Shown piece by piece: positions 23,216 through 32,463 of a DNA stretch of 42,308 nucleotides. The translations under genes and the position numbers were made by a program. This DNA is from an uncultured Clostridia bacterium (GTDB taxonomy: Bacteria > Bacillota > Clostridia > Oscillospirales > Ruminococcaceae): NCBI GenBank assembly GCA_947631995.1, contig CANRNT010000018.1, forward strand, positions 1 through 42,308. Reading direction: 5' to 3'. The notes below the pieces were generated by a model, which had not been told where the DNA came from, searched no databases, and was given only the letters and a program-made list of their open reading frames with translations. How positions within the stretch are numbered: position 1 is the first letter of the stretch; every line of letters starts with the position of its first letter.

Positions 23216-24607
23216 ATGAACGAGGAAGTCGGAGCAAAGCACCCTGTCAAGGACTATTTTCACAGATTGCTGGATATGCGCAGCAATATGCTCAGCTATG
23301 AAGAGCTGCACGATATGATGGAGGAAAACACCGTCATTCACGGCGCAAATATGTGGATACTCATGATGGCTATACTTATAGCCTCGATAGGTCTGAATGT
23401 AAACTCCACAGCCGTGATAATCGGAGCAATGCTTATTTCTCCTCTGATGAGCGGTATACTTACTATGGGCTATTCTCTGGCAATAAGAGATCTTCCGCTG
23501 CTCAGGCACGCGGCGTCGCGCTTTGCCACGCAGGTGATCATCAGCTTGGTGACCTCCGTTATATATTTCAAAATATCGCCGCTTGACGTTGCCACAAGCG
23601 AGATGATAGCGCGTACCAGCCCCACACTTTGGGACGTTATGATAGCGCTGTTCGGCGGCATTGCCGGAAGTATAGGAAACACCAGAAAAAAGGCGAGCAA
23701 CGTTATCCCCGGCGTTGCTATCGCAACTGCGCTTATGCCGCCGCTGTGTACAGCAGGCTACGGAATAGCTACATGGCAGCTTAATTTTGTGCTCGGCGCG
23801 GGATACCTTTTTATGATAAATACGCTGTTCATCGCGCTCTCGGCGTTCTTCGTGACAAAACTGCTCGGCGTTCCTGTTATCAGCGAGCTTGACGCAAAAA
23901 AACATAAGCGTATAAACCGCATAATAACTACCCTTATTATAATAACGGTGATACCCAGCGCACTTGTCGGCGCGCTTACCGTGTATGCTTCGGTGCTAGA
24001 AAGGAACATAGACGATTATCTCAAAAATGAGTTTGTGTTCTCGGATACGCAGCTCGTTCAGAGCAGCGTGGACAATATCGAGCGGAAAATATCCGTGTCG
24101 CTGGTCGGTATGCAGATATCGGACGAAAAGATAGCCGAGCTTGAAAGCAGGCTTACGGAATACGACCTTGACGGCTATGCTCTGCACGTTACACAGAATA
24201 AAAGCCTCGAGGGCGAGGAGGACAGCGACAAGGTGACTATCGCAGTTCAGGAGAATACGATACAGAACCTGCAAGCGCAGCTTGAAGAGCAGCAGAACGT
24301 TGTATCACAGCTTGAGAGCAGCCTTGAAGGTCAGGTGGACTGCGCTGAAATATCGTCCAAGGCGGAAAAGATATTCACAAAACTCAGCGACTGCGAATGC
24401 GGCGTTATGTCGGGTCAGAGCGGCGATAAGCTGCTGTTCAGAGGAAGCTGCGAGAGCGAGCTTTCGCATGACGAGGAGCAAACGCTTAAAAACTGGCTCA
24501 TTTCCGAAAGCGGCATATCAAATGTGACTTTGGATATAGAGCAAACGGGCGATGACGAAAGCGTGCCCGATGAAAGTACATCTGACGAAAACAGCGACGA
24601 GGAATAA
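23216..24607 (+). CDS. DUF389 family integral membrane protein
   Basis: The 463-residue protein has a short cytosolic start, then six or so membrane helices (about 43-265). They carry the family motifs GANMWILMMAILIASIGLNVNS, AVIIGAMLISPLMSGI and VIPGVAIATALMPPLC. The region after about residue 270 is hydrophilic, with a coiled coil near 340-375 (VQENTIQNLQAQLEEQQN) and an acidic end. DUF389 proteins are widespread and their transport or sensing role is not settled. The gene stands alone between its promoter and a strong terminator. Confidence 0.88.
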   Translation: MNEEVGAKHPVKDYFHRLLDMRSNMLSYEELHDMMEENTVIHGANMWILMMAILIASIGLNVNSTAVIIGAMLISPLMSGILTMGYSLAIRDLPLLRHAASRFATQVIISLVTSVIYFKISPLDVATSEMIARTSPTLWDVMIALFGGIAGSIGNTRKKASNVIPGVAIATALMPPLCTAGYGIATWQLNFVLGAGYLFMINTLFIALSAFFVTKLLGVPVISELDAKKHKRINRIITTLIIITVIPSALVGALTVYASVLERNIDDYLKNEFVFSDTQLVQSSVDNIERKISVSLVGMQISDEKIAELESRLTEYDLDGYALHVTQNKSLEGEEDSDKVTIAVQENTIQNLQAQLEEQQNVVSQLESSLEGQVDCAEISSKAEKIFTKLSDCECGVMSGQSGDKLLFRGSCESELSHDEEQTLKNWLISESGISNVTLDIEQTGDDESVPDESTSDENSDEE

Positions 24608-24624
24608 ACACTATGTTCAAAAAC

Positions 24625-24653
24625 AAAAGGACTGCATAATGCAGTCCTTTTTT
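24625..24653. terminator. Bidirectional terminator between DUF389 and the FMN reductase gene
   Basis: A perfect 12-bp stem AAAAGGACTGCA and partner, with a 3-nt loop, has T-runs on both strands and serves the two converging genes. Confidence 0.92.
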
Positions 24654-24671
24654 GTGTGTAAGTTATGTAAG

Positions 24672-25289
24672 TTATTTTATAAAATGTGTAGGCGTCCAAG
24701 GTTCTTTCTGCGGCAGACCGTACTTTTCCTTGCCCAGCGCAATGCTCTTTATCAGGAACGCCATATTTCGGGCAAGCGCGCGCATTGTTTGCCTGCCTTC
24801 CTCGTCCATTTCCGCTTCGCCCTTTTCACGTCCGTGTATGCTGTTCCAGTATTGGCTTGAAGCCACGGGCATACCCGCTATAGTGAAGTATTTGTTCAGC
24901 TCATCGAACGTCGCAGAGCAGCCGCCGCGTCTCGCGCAGACAACGCTTGCGCCGACCTTCATGGTCTTGTCAAAGCCTGTGCTGTAAAACAGCCTGTCAA
25001 GAAAAGCTATAAGTGTTGCGTTGGCGGAAGCATAGTACACGGGACTTGCAGCAACAAGACCGTCAGCCTCCTTGAATTTTTCGGCGGCTTCGTTAACTAT
25101 GTCGTCAAAAGCGCACTTGCCGTTTTTGGCACAGCTCCCGCACGCAATGCAGCCGCGAATGTCCATGCCGCCTATCTGCAAGGTCTCGTACTCTATGCCC
25201 TCATCTGCAAAAACATTTTCCATTTCGCGCAGCGCTATGCTTGTGTTGCCGCCCTTGCGCGGACTTCCGTTTATAATCAGTACTTTCAT
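24672..25289 (-). CDS. Flavodoxin-fold NAD(P)H-dependent FMN reductase
   Basis: The 205-residue protein starts with the FMN phosphate loop of the family (NGSPRKGGNTS, 7-17). Next come a Cys-rich insert (C47, C50, C53, C59: CIACGSCAKNGKC) and SPVYYASANATLIAFLDR, all typical of iron-sulfur-type flavoproteins and azoreductase-like enzymes in anaerobes. It reduces FMN or small electrophiles with NAD(P)H. Whether the four Cys hold a 4Fe-4S cluster cannot be told here. It is 26 nt downstream of the solute-binding protein gene and probably shares its transcript. Confidence 0.85.
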   Translation of the reverse strand: MKVLIINGSPRKGGNTSIALREMENVFADEGIEYETLQIGGMDIRGCIACGSCAKNGKCAFDDIVNEAAEKFKEADGLVAASPVYYASANATLIAFLDRLFYSTGFDKTMKVGASVVCARRGGCSATFDELNKYFTIAGMPVASSQYWNSIHGREKGEAEMDEEGRQTMRALARNMAFLIKSIALGKEKYGLPQKEPWTPTHFIK

Positions 25290-25315
25290 GATATAATGCC
25301 CCTTTCATTACCGTG

Positions 25316-26596
25316 TCAAAATCCCTTTATTCCCTGCGAATGTGCGGCGTTTATTCGGTTCTCGTCCATCAGATTTATGCACTCGTCAACACTGATATCG
25401 CCGACAAACATTTTGTTGAATATCTTTGCCGTCTCATCAGCGCTGTAACCGATTATCCTCGTTGAAGCGGTAGATACCCGTTCGTACTCGTCAATGGAAT
25501 TTTTCTCATCGGTCACCATCTGCGACTGTATGTTAGTCGTCTGATTTTTAAAACAGCTTACCGTTGATATGCCGTCAAACGCGATGTTGTAATTATCTGC
25601 GTCCGCGCAGAAAGCCAGAAACTCCTTTGCCTTATCTGCCTTTTGACTGTTTTTGTTCACCATCATCATGTTGAGATTTCCGCCCTCATATGTACCGTTG
25701 TCAGCCGTGTCCATAAAAACCGGCATGAGCGCGAAATCATCTACCGTATATTTATCGGGCTTGAAATCGGTATAGAACCAAGTGTCCCAGATAAACGTCA
25801 TAACGGCATTTCCCGATGAAAGCGCGGGACTTATATCGTCCCAGCCTGTTTTCTTGTAATCCGAGCCGAACCAGCCGTTTTTGGCGGCGTCGTATATCCA
25901 TTCAGTCATGTCCTTTACTTCGGGTATATCGGCGTATGTTATCTCATTCTTGTTTATTTTTTCGAGCGTGGAGGGATCGTCGGCAAATATTGGGTCAAGT
26001 CCGAACTGTAACATCCAAGAGCAGCCGTCGGCAGGCCAGCAGATCGGGGTATACCCGATATCGGCAAGAGCCTGACACAGCATATCGAACTCCGCTTGCG
26101 TCGTGGCGGTATCAAGACCCAGATCGTTCAGTATCGTTTTGTTGTAATAGCAGCCCGAAACGGAGCTTTCCCAAAAAGGAAGCCCGAGCAGATCGCCGCT
26201 GCTGTCAAGACAATACTCCTTAGCGCTGTCCGTAAGCTCCGACACCCATTTTTCGTCGTTAAGATAGCAGAAGTTTTTCTCAACGTCGAAACGGTTGAGA
26301 TCGGAGTTGTTGAAATGCAGGAAAACATCTGGCAGAGTGCCCTCTTTTATGCGTTTTGCAGCCTCATCCTCGTAATCGGCGTCCTCAACGGAAATTATCT
26401 TCAGCTTGACGCCGCTTGACTTTTCGTACTGCTCGAATATGCTTGTCATATAGCTTTTGGCAAGATCGCTCTTTTTGCCCATGATAGAAAGCGTGTTGCC
26501 GTTGTTTTCATCTGAGCTGCCGTCTTTGCCGCTGCAAGCGGTCATAGTCAGTGCCATAGATACGGCTGTCACGGCACACAGAATTTTTTTGTTCAT
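25316..26596 (-). CDS. Extracellular solute-binding protein (lipoprotein) coupled to a histidine kinase
   Basis: The 426-residue precursor has lipobox MTAC (C21) and the layout of family 1 sugar-binding proteins (SGVKLKIISVEDADYEDEAA, ADIGYTPICWPADG, late KAKEFLAFCADADNYNIAF). Its start codon overlaps the stop of the upstream hybrid kinase by 4 nt (ATGA), so translation is coupled. No permease is adjacent. The likely role is to bind a sugar and present it to the sensor domain of that kinase, rather than transport; this is inferred from gene order. Confidence 0.85.
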   Translation of the reverse strand: MNKKILCAVTAVSMALTMTACSGKDGSSDENNGNTLSIMGKKSDLAKSYMTSIFEQYEKSSGVKLKIISVEDADYEDEAAKRIKEGTLPDVFLHFNNSDLNRFDVEKNFCYLNDEKWVSELTDSAKEYCLDSSGDLLGLPFWESSVSGCYYNKTILNDLGLDTATTQAEFDMLCQALADIGYTPICWPADGCSWMLQFGLDPIFADDPSTLEKINKNEITYADIPEVKDMTEWIYDAAKNGWFGSDYKKTGWDDISPALSSGNAVMTFIWDTWFYTDFKPDKYTVDDFALMPVFMDTADNGTYEGGNLNMMMVNKNSQKADKAKEFLAFCADADNYNIAFDGISTVSCFKNQTTNIQSQMVTDEKNSIDEYERVSTASTRIIGYSADETAKIFNKMFVGDISVDECINLMDENRINAAHSQGIKGF

Positions 26597-29532
26597 CGGT
26601 CATTCCTCCGTTTTTTTCTCGTTAGCTTGCCAACAAGGTCTTTTACGGCGTTCATATCTATCGGCTTGGCGAGATGACCGTTCATTCCCGCGTCCAGAGC
26701 GTCCCGCACATCTTCCGCAAACGTATTTGCAGTCATTGCAGCAATAGGTATAGTCTTAGCCTCGGGGTGGGCGCTTGACCTTATCGCTTTTGTGGCGTCA
26801 TAGCCGTTCATGACGGGCATTTGAACGTCCATAAATATCATATCGTAGTGACCGGCTTCGGAGTTTACAAACATATCTACGGCCTGCTGACCGTTAACTG
26901 CAAGCTCGCAGCTCGCTCCCTCCATGCCCAGCATTTCGGTAAGTATCTCGGCGTTCAGCGCATTGTCCTCCGCAACAAGGAAAAGAAGTCCGTCCATGGT
27001 GCTTTCGGTATTAATATCTTCAGGCGGAATTTCATCTGCCGCTTTTTTGTTGAAGAGCGGTTTTATCGTATGCCAGAAGGTGGACAGGAAGAACGGCTTT
27101 GACATAAAGGCGTCTATGCCTGCCTGACGCGCTTCATCTTCTATCTCGCTCCAGTCATATGATGTCAGTACAAGTATCGGAACGTCGTCGCCGATCGTTT
27201 CACGGATCTTTCTGGCAGAATCAACGCCGTTCATAACGGGCATTTTCCAGTCAAGTAGTATAACGTTATAATTGTTTCCGCTGTTGTGAGCATTTACAGC
27301 CTCCTCGACTGCCTTTTCGCCGTCGGGAACGCATACCAGCTCAACGCCCGTATCGCGCATAAGTCTTTCAATGCCCTTGCAAACGTCCTCTTCGTCATCG
27401 GCGACCAGAACTCTGTTCACCTTGTGTCTGAACCACAGATCGGCTTCCTCGTGTTCAGGCAGAGCAAATGAAAGCTCAACGGTGAAAGTGCTTCCCTTAT
27501 CGGGCTCGCTCTCAACGGATATTATGCCGCCCATAAGGTCTACGAGATTTTTGGTTATCGCCATTCCCAGACCCGTGCCCTGTATCGTATTTGTGACAGA
27601 GCTTATCTCTCTGCTGAACGGAGCAAATATCTGCTTTTGGAACTCCTTGCTCATGCCTATTCCGTTATCGCTTACGACAAATCTCAGCTTTGCATACTGC
27701 GGAGCCTTGCTTTGCAGACTGCTTACGGTAAAGTCTATATTTCCGCCGACGGGAGTGTATTTTACTGCATTTGACAAAAGGTTCAGAAGTATTTGATCAA
27801 GGCGGAGCTTGTCGCCGAGCATATGCTCGGGCGGAGCGCCCTGAACGTGTATTCTGAACTCCTGATGTTTTGCCTTTGCCTGAGGCAGAAGTATTATGCT
27901 CAGATCGTCCAGAAGCTCGGGCAGACTGAAAAGATCGTGATTGAGAGAGGTCTTTCCGCTCTCTATCTTGCTCATATCCAGAACGTCGTTTATAAGGCTG
28001 AGCATATGGCGGCTGGAAGCCGTTATCTTGCGGGTGTATTCGCGTACCTTTTCAGGCTGATCCGCGTCCTTTTCCAGCAGCACGGAAAATCCTACAATAG
28101 CGTTCATAGGAGTGCGTATGTCATGTGACATATTTGAAAGGAAATTGCTCTTTGCTTCGTTTGCGCTCTTTGCCGCGGTCAGCGCCTCGCTCAGCTTTTG
28201 GTTGAGCTGCTTGTCCTGAGTGCGGTCGGAGAGGACGAAGATGAACTTTTCCGTATCCTGTATCATCATGCGGTATATGGCAAGCCTGTACCAACGGCGT
28301 TCACCCGTCTTTTGGTGCATATACTCACATTCCCAGCTCTTGTTGCCGCCCATGGGGATATCATCGAGATCGTCCCTAGGTATGGCGACTGTGCCGTTTA
28401 TAGCGCATTTTTCCATTTCTCTCAGGTCGCTGCGCACATTGTCTACAGACAGTCCGAGAAGTCTTTCAATGTTAGGGCTAATATACTCGACCTTAAAGTC
28501 AATAGGACTGAGCATTATGAAAATATCATCAACGTTGCTGGACAGCACATCAAACATAAGCTCTCTGTACTGAAGCTCCATTTTGTTCTTGCGCGAGAGC
28601 TTTCGTGCGCGAACCAAAAGTACCGTTATTATAGCCGCGCCCAGCAGCAAGAAAATGATCGTCAGCACGTTCCAAGTGGTTTTCTGAACGGATAAAAATC
28701 CCGCGCTCACGTCGCTCTGAGGAACAACGCTTATCATTGTATAATTCTGATATCCGATAGGCTGATAGAGTATATAGCTGTCGGTATCTGCGATACGACA
28801 TTCGACTATGTCCGAAGCTCCTATCTGGATATTGGTTCTCATATCCTCAAGCTGACTGTCGGTCAGATCGGAAGCGGCGTCTATATACTTGAGATAGTTC
28901 TTGAACACGCTTCCGCCTGTCTGCGTTGACAGCAGCACATCTCCGCTGCCGTTTACAACAAAGCACTTTGCTTCGCCGTCGAACGCTTTTACGTCCAACG
29001 AAGCTGCAAGATCCTCGTTTGTGTAGCTGACGGCTATGGCGTTATACCTGAAGCCTTTGTACGTCCCGCTGCTTACGGGTACGGCAAACACAGTCAGCTC
29101 CTGACCCGTTTCCATTTTTCCGCTTGCCATAACGGGAGAATCCGTCTGAATGAGACTGTTATAAACGTCGTCCATAGACACGCCGTTTTTCTCGCCGCTC
29201 GGCGTCATACATTCGTTATCCTCAGACAGAAAATAGAAATCCGAGAAGCCCCAGTATTTTTGTCTTTCATCTATAAAATCTTTTATACTTTGATTATCTT
29301 CGCCCGCGAGCGAAATGTAGTATTTCCAGCCCTCGAGAACGCCCCAGTTTTTCTCTATGTACGATACGAACGAGCGGTCGACCTGACCGTATATCTCCCT
29401 GAGGTGAACGGTGCTGTCCTCATTTATATGCTCCGATATGAACCTGAAGTAGAATACTCCTATCAAAACGGCAGCCGTACCGACGATCAGTATCATCATC
29501 GGCATAATGATCTTTCCGAGCCATTTTTTCAT
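26593..29532 (-). CDS. Hybrid sensor histidine kinase with two receiver domains
   Basis: The 979-residue protein has, in order: a membrane helix (about 9-31); an extracellular Cache-like sensor (about 35-280); a second helix (about 288-307); a PAS domain (about 325-440); a HisKA domain with H470 in NMSHDIRTP; an ATPase with N-box NLLSNAVKYT, DNGIGM and GTGLGMAI; and two receiver domains with D761 (LLDWKMPVMNG) and D902 (FMDVQMPVMNG). No Hpt domain or DNA-binding output is attached, so a partner must lie elsewhere. The ATG at 29532 follows AAGGAG by 12 nt (a TTG at 29538 is an option). Longer frames run into the promoter. Confidence 0.9.
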   Translation of the reverse strand: MKKWLGKIIMPMMILIVGTAAVLIGVFYFRFISEHINEDSTVHLREIYGQVDRSFVSYIEKNWGVLEGWKYYISLAGEDNQSIKDFIDERQKYWGFSDFYFLSEDNECMTPSGEKNGVSMDDVYNSLIQTDSPVMASGKMETGQELTVFAVPVSSGTYKGFRYNAIAVSYTNEDLAASLDVKAFDGEAKCFVVNGSGDVLLSTQTGGSVFKNYLKYIDAASDLTDSQLEDMRTNIQIGASDIVECRIADTDSYILYQPIGYQNYTMISVVPQSDVSAGFLSVQKTTWNVLTIIFLLLGAAIITVLLVRARKLSRKNKMELQYRELMFDVLSSNVDDIFIMLSPIDFKVEYISPNIERLLGLSVDNVRSDLREMEKCAINGTVAIPRDDLDDIPMGGNKSWECEYMHQKTGERRWYRLAIYRMMIQDTEKFIFVLSDRTQDKQLNQKLSEALTAAKSANEAKSNFLSNMSHDIRTPMNAIVGFSVLLEKDADQPEKVREYTRKITASSRHMLSLINDVLDMSKIESGKTSLNHDLFSLPELLDDLSIILLPQAKAKHQEFRIHVQGAPPEHMLGDKLRLDQILLNLLSNAVKYTPVGGNIDFTVSSLQSKAPQYAKLRFVVSDNGIGMSKEFQKQIFAPFSREISSVTNTIQGTGLGMAITKNLVDLMGGIISVESEPDKGSTFTVELSFALPEHEEADLWFRHKVNRVLVADDEEDVCKGIERLMRDTGVELVCVPDGEKAVEEAVNAHNSGNNYNVILLDWKMPVMNGVDSARKIRETIGDDVPILVLTSYDWSEIEDEARQAGIDAFMSKPFFLSTFWHTIKPLFNKKAADEIPPEDINTESTMDGLLFLVAEDNALNAEILTEMLGMEGASCELAVNGQQAVDMFVNSEAGHYDMIFMDVQMPVMNGYDATKAIRSSAHPEAKTIPIAAMTANTFAEDVRDALDAGMNGHLAKPIDMNAVKDLVGKLTRKKRRNDR

Positions 29533-29611
29533 AAACAAACTATACTCCTTGAACCAAGAAATAATATCCCTATCCGCTCCGCTGCTTGGCGGCATTTCAT
29601 TATACACAGAA

Positions 29612-29640
29612 ATTATAACATAAAAACCGTTAAAAGTCAA
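29612..29640 (-). promoter_or_regulatory. Promoter of the kinase-SBP-reductase unit
   Basis: On the minus strand TTGACT (29635-29640), 17 nt, TATAAT (29612-29617). It is back to back with the aconitase promoter, 34 nt apart. Confidence 0.7.
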
Positions 29641-29674
29641 TCACATTTTAAGTACGCCGCCGAAGTCCGTGAAC

Positions 29675-29703
29675 TTGACAAACTGCCTGTTTTGCGGTAC
29701 AAT
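29675..29703 (+). promoter_or_regulatory. Promoter of the aconitase operon
   Basis: TTGACA (29675-29680), 17 nt, TACAAT (29698-29703), about 48 nt before the start codon. Confidence 0.7.
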
Positions 29704-29751
29704 ATAAATGTATGTGTTAATTTGAAATCAATTTGAAAGGAAATGATATAT

Positions 29752-31689
29752 ATGGGACTTACACTTACCGAAAAGATCCTGAAAGCCCACGTCGTTGACG
29801 GCGAGTTCGTAAAGGGAAACGAGATAGGCATAAGGATAGACCAAACGCTTACGCAGGACGCCACGGGAACAATGGCGTACCTAGAATTTGAGGCGATAGG
29901 CGTGCCGCGCGTTAAGACTGAGCGCTCGGTAGCTTACATAGACCATAACACCTTGCAGTCGGGCTTTGAAAATGCCGATGACCACCGCTTTATAGGCTCT
30001 GTTGCCAAAAAGCACGGCATATACTTTTCGCGCCCCGGCAACGGCATTTGTCATCAGGTGCACCTTGAAAGATTTGGAGTGCCCGGCAAAACGCTCATAG
30101 GCTCTGACAGTCACACCCCCACGGGCGGCGGCATAGGCATGATAGCCATAGGCGCAGGCGGACTTGACGTTGCGGTAGCTATGGGCGGCGGCGCATACTA
30201 CATAACCTATCCGAAGATAGTGAAGATAAACCTTACGGGCAAGCTGTCGCCGTGGGTATCGGCAAAGGACGTTATTCTTGAAGTGCTGAGAAGAATGTCT
30301 GTAAAAGGCGGCGTTGGCAAGGTCATAGAATACTGCGGCGAGGGCGTTAAAACGCTGTCCGTACCCGAAAGGGCTACCATTACCAACATGGGCGCTGAGC
30401 TTGGCGCAACTACTTCGATATTCCCCTCCGATGAGGTAACGCTGGAATTTCTGAAAGCGCAGGACAGAGCGGACGTTTGGCAGGAGCTCAAAGCCGATGA
30501 CGACGCAGTATACGACGAGCAGCTCGATATTGACCTTTCAAAGCTCGTTCCGCAGGCTGCCTGTCCTCATTCGCCCGACAATGTAAAGAATTTTGAAGAG
30601 ATAGGCCCGCTGAAGATAGACCAGGTCTGCATAGGCTCCTGCACAAACTCATCTTATATGGATATGATGAAGGTCGCGCACATTCTCAAGGGCAAGACCG
30701 TTCACCCCGACGTTTCGCTTGCAATAGCGCCCGGCTCAAAGCAGGTGCTGAATATGCTTGCAAGCAACGGCGCTCTCTCGGCTATGATAGACGCAGGCGC
30801 GAGAATACTGGAATCTGCCTGCGGACCCTGCATAGGTATGGGTCAGGCGCCTAACTCAAAGGGAGTTTCGCTGAGGACTTTCAACCGCAACTTTGAGGGA
30901 CGCTCGGGCACAAAGGACGGTCAGATATACTTGGTATCGCCCGAAACTGCGGCTGTATCGGCTCTTACAGGCTACCTTACCGACCCGAGAACTCTCGGTG
31001 ATATGCCTCATATAGATATGCCAAAGCAGTTTACGATAAACGACAATATGGTAACGCCCCCGGCTAGTGAGGAAGAAATGAACAGCGTTGAGATACTGCG
31101 CGGCCCTAACATAAAGCCGTATCCCGAAACTGCGCCCCTTGCAGAGGATATTGTATGCAAGGTATCGCTCAAAGTGGGCGACAACATCACCACCGACCAC
31201 ATAATGCCCGCAGGCGCGAAGATACTTCCGCTGCGTTCTAACATTCCTGCCATTTCAAAGCACTGCTTTACCGTGTGTGACGAGGACTTCCCCGAAAGGG
31301 CAAAAACGCTCGGCAAGAGCATAATAGTCGGCGGCGCGAACTACGGTCAGGGTTCTTCGAGAGAGCACGCCGCTTTAGCTCCGTTGTATCTCGGCGTAAA
31401 GGCGGTAGTGGTAAAGAGCTTTGCAAGAATACACCGCGCTAACCTTATAAACGCAGGTATTCTTCCGCTTACGTTCATAAACGAGGACGACTACGACAAG
31501 ATAGGTCAGGGCGACGAGATAGAGATACTCGGCGTGCGCAAGGCTGTTTCAGAAGGCACGGTGCAGCTCACCCTTACCGATAAGACCAAGAATGTTGAGA
31601 TACCTCTTCTGTGCGAACTTACCGGCAGAACGAGGGATATAATGCTTGCAGGAGGACTTCTCGACTACACCAGAGAGGCGCTGAAATAA
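29752..31689 (+). CDS. acn: Aconitate hydratase (aconitase)
   Basis: Aconitase interconverts citrate and isocitrate through an iron-sulfur cluster. The 645-residue length fits the shorter form that is close to 3-isopropylmalate dehydratase, with both large and small domains on one chain. Cluster ligands are C297 (in CIGSCTNS), C357 and C360 (ACGPCIGMG). SDSHTPTGGGIG and the late GGANYGQGSSREHAALAP are the substrate loops. The ATG at 29752 is spaced well from AAAGGA; an ATG 9 nt earlier is too close. Isocitrate dehydrogenase lies downstream in the same direction, so the unit makes 2-oxoglutarate for glutamate. LeuC/D fusion is unlikely given this partner. Confidence 0.92.
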   Translation: MGLTLTEKILKAHVVDGEFVKGNEIGIRIDQTLTQDATGTMAYLEFEAIGVPRVKTERSVAYIDHNTLQSGFENADDHRFIGSVAKKHGIYFSRPGNGICHQVHLERFGVPGKTLIGSDSHTPTGGGIGMIAIGAGGLDVAVAMGGGAYYITYPKIVKINLTGKLSPWVSAKDVILEVLRRMSVKGGVGKVIEYCGEGVKTLSVPERATITNMGAELGATTSIFPSDEVTLEFLKAQDRADVWQELKADDDAVYDEQLDIDLSKLVPQAACPHSPDNVKNFEEIGPLKIDQVCIGSCTNSSYMDMMKVAHILKGKTVHPDVSLAIAPGSKQVLNMLASNGALSAMIDAGARILESACGPCIGMGQAPNSKGVSLRTFNRNFEGRSGTKDGQIYLVSPETAAVSALTGYLTDPRTLGDMPHIDMPKQFTINDNMVTPPASEEEMNSVEILRGPNIKPYPETAPLAEDIVCKVSLKVGDNITTDHIMPAGAKILPLRSNIPAISKHCFTVCDEDFPERAKTLGKSIIVGGANYGQGSSREHAALAPLYLGVKAVVVKSFARIHRANLINAGILPLTFINEDDYDKIGQGDEIEILGVRKAVSEGTVQLTLTDKTKNVEIPLLCELTGRTRDIMLAGGLLDYTREALK

Positions 31690-31982
31690 TGAGCCCCGAA
31701 ACGCTCAGAAAGCTTAAAAAAGCCGCGTACTTTCTGCTGACGCTTATACCGATAGTAATAATAGCGTTTGTTCCCTGTGTGCTTTATCTGGATATAATAT
31801 TTTTGCCGGTGTTTATATGCGTACTCGGGTTTGTGTGGTACTTTGCGCTGTGCAAGAGGTATGATAAAATTTCTTACAAAGCAAGGGCTGTAACAGCCAT
31901 AAGCCTGTGGGTAATCGCAGGACTTGCCTTAGTATCGCCGTACATTCTGTTTGCGCTGGCTTCGAGAAATCACCATATGTAA
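31689..31982 (+). CDS. Small membrane protein of unknown function
   Basis: The 97-residue protein has three hydrophobic segments (about 14-34, 36-54 and 69-92) with short basic loops. The start overlaps the aconitase stop by one base (TAATG), so it is translated by coupling, and it is part of the acn-icd unit. I recognise no family. A longer in-frame start at 31611 lies inside acn and is not credible. Confidence 0.65.
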   Translation: MSPETLRKLKKAAYFLLTLIPIVIIAFVPCVLYLDIIFLPVFICVLGFVWYFALCKRYDKISYKARAVTAISLWVIAGLALVSPYILFALASRNHHM

Positions 31983-31994
31983 AGAGGTAATAAT

Positions 31995-32108
31995 ATGAGA
32001 TATGCTGAAATAATTGCAGACAGCAACAGGGAAGTGGTGCTGCCGATGTTTGAAAACGCCATAAACGAATACGCAGGCAACATGGAAATTGTTTTTGCGA
32101 TACCGTAA
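31995..32108 (+). CDS. Short 37-codon ORF, possibly a gene remnant
   Basis: The frame begins MRYAEIIADSNREVV after an AGAGGTAA ribosome site and ends MEIVFAIP. It is soluble and fills the gap between two small membrane protein genes. The good ribosome site supports translation, but the short length and abrupt hydrophobic end suggest it could be the 5' part of a gene that lost its rest. Confidence 0.4.
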   Translation: MRYAEIIADSNREVVLPMFENAINEYAGNMEIVFAIP

Positions 32109-32115
32109 TACAGCT

Positions 32116-32445
32116 ATGAAAAAGAAACGAAATTTCGGCGATATTTTAGTATTTATACTGCTGCTTATCGCGCTTGCTATGATAGCTTTGTACAGTATAA
32201 TACGGCTTGCAGACATCTTCACGATACGCCTTGTAAACCTTATAGAGCAGATGAAAACAGACAGCGGTCTGCGCAGGGCAATGCCTGTGTTTGCACTTTC
32301 GCTTGCAATAGTCACCGCCGTGATATATCTGATATTCAGGAAAAAAGAGGGCAGAGGGTGGCAGTGCCTGAGGTCTTCTCTGACCGCCGCGACGGGCATT
32401 TTGCTAATAACAGGCTTTGTACTGATGTGCTTTTCGATACTATAA
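32116..32445 (+). CDS. Small membrane protein of unknown function
   Basis: The 109-residue protein starts MKKKRNFGDILVF and has three hydrophobic segments (about 10-30, 53-70 and 88-107), separated by basic loops. The start lies 7 nt after the preceding short ORF and has no clear ribosome site, so translation may depend on coupling. It sits 18 nt before isocitrate dehydrogenase. No family recognised. A TTG 27 nt upstream in frame is less likely. Confidence 0.55.
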   Translation: MKKKRNFGDILVFILLLIALAMIALYSIIRLADIFTIRLVNLIEQMKTDSGLRRAMPVFALSLAIVTAVIYLIFRKKEGRGWQCLRSSLTAATGILLITGFVLMCFSIL

Positions 32446-32463
32446 ATTACAGGAGGAATAATT

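Noticed and set aside
25290-25318. TTGACA before the FMN reductase gene as a promoter
   Set aside because: The matching -10 would overlap the start codon region, leaving no room for a leader with the AAAGGGG ribosome site; cotranscription with the upstream gene fits better.
29533-29640. Longer N-terminus for the hybrid kinase (starts at 29640 or 29595)
   Set aside because: These starts lie in or just after the TTGACT-17-TATAAT promoter and have no ribosome site.
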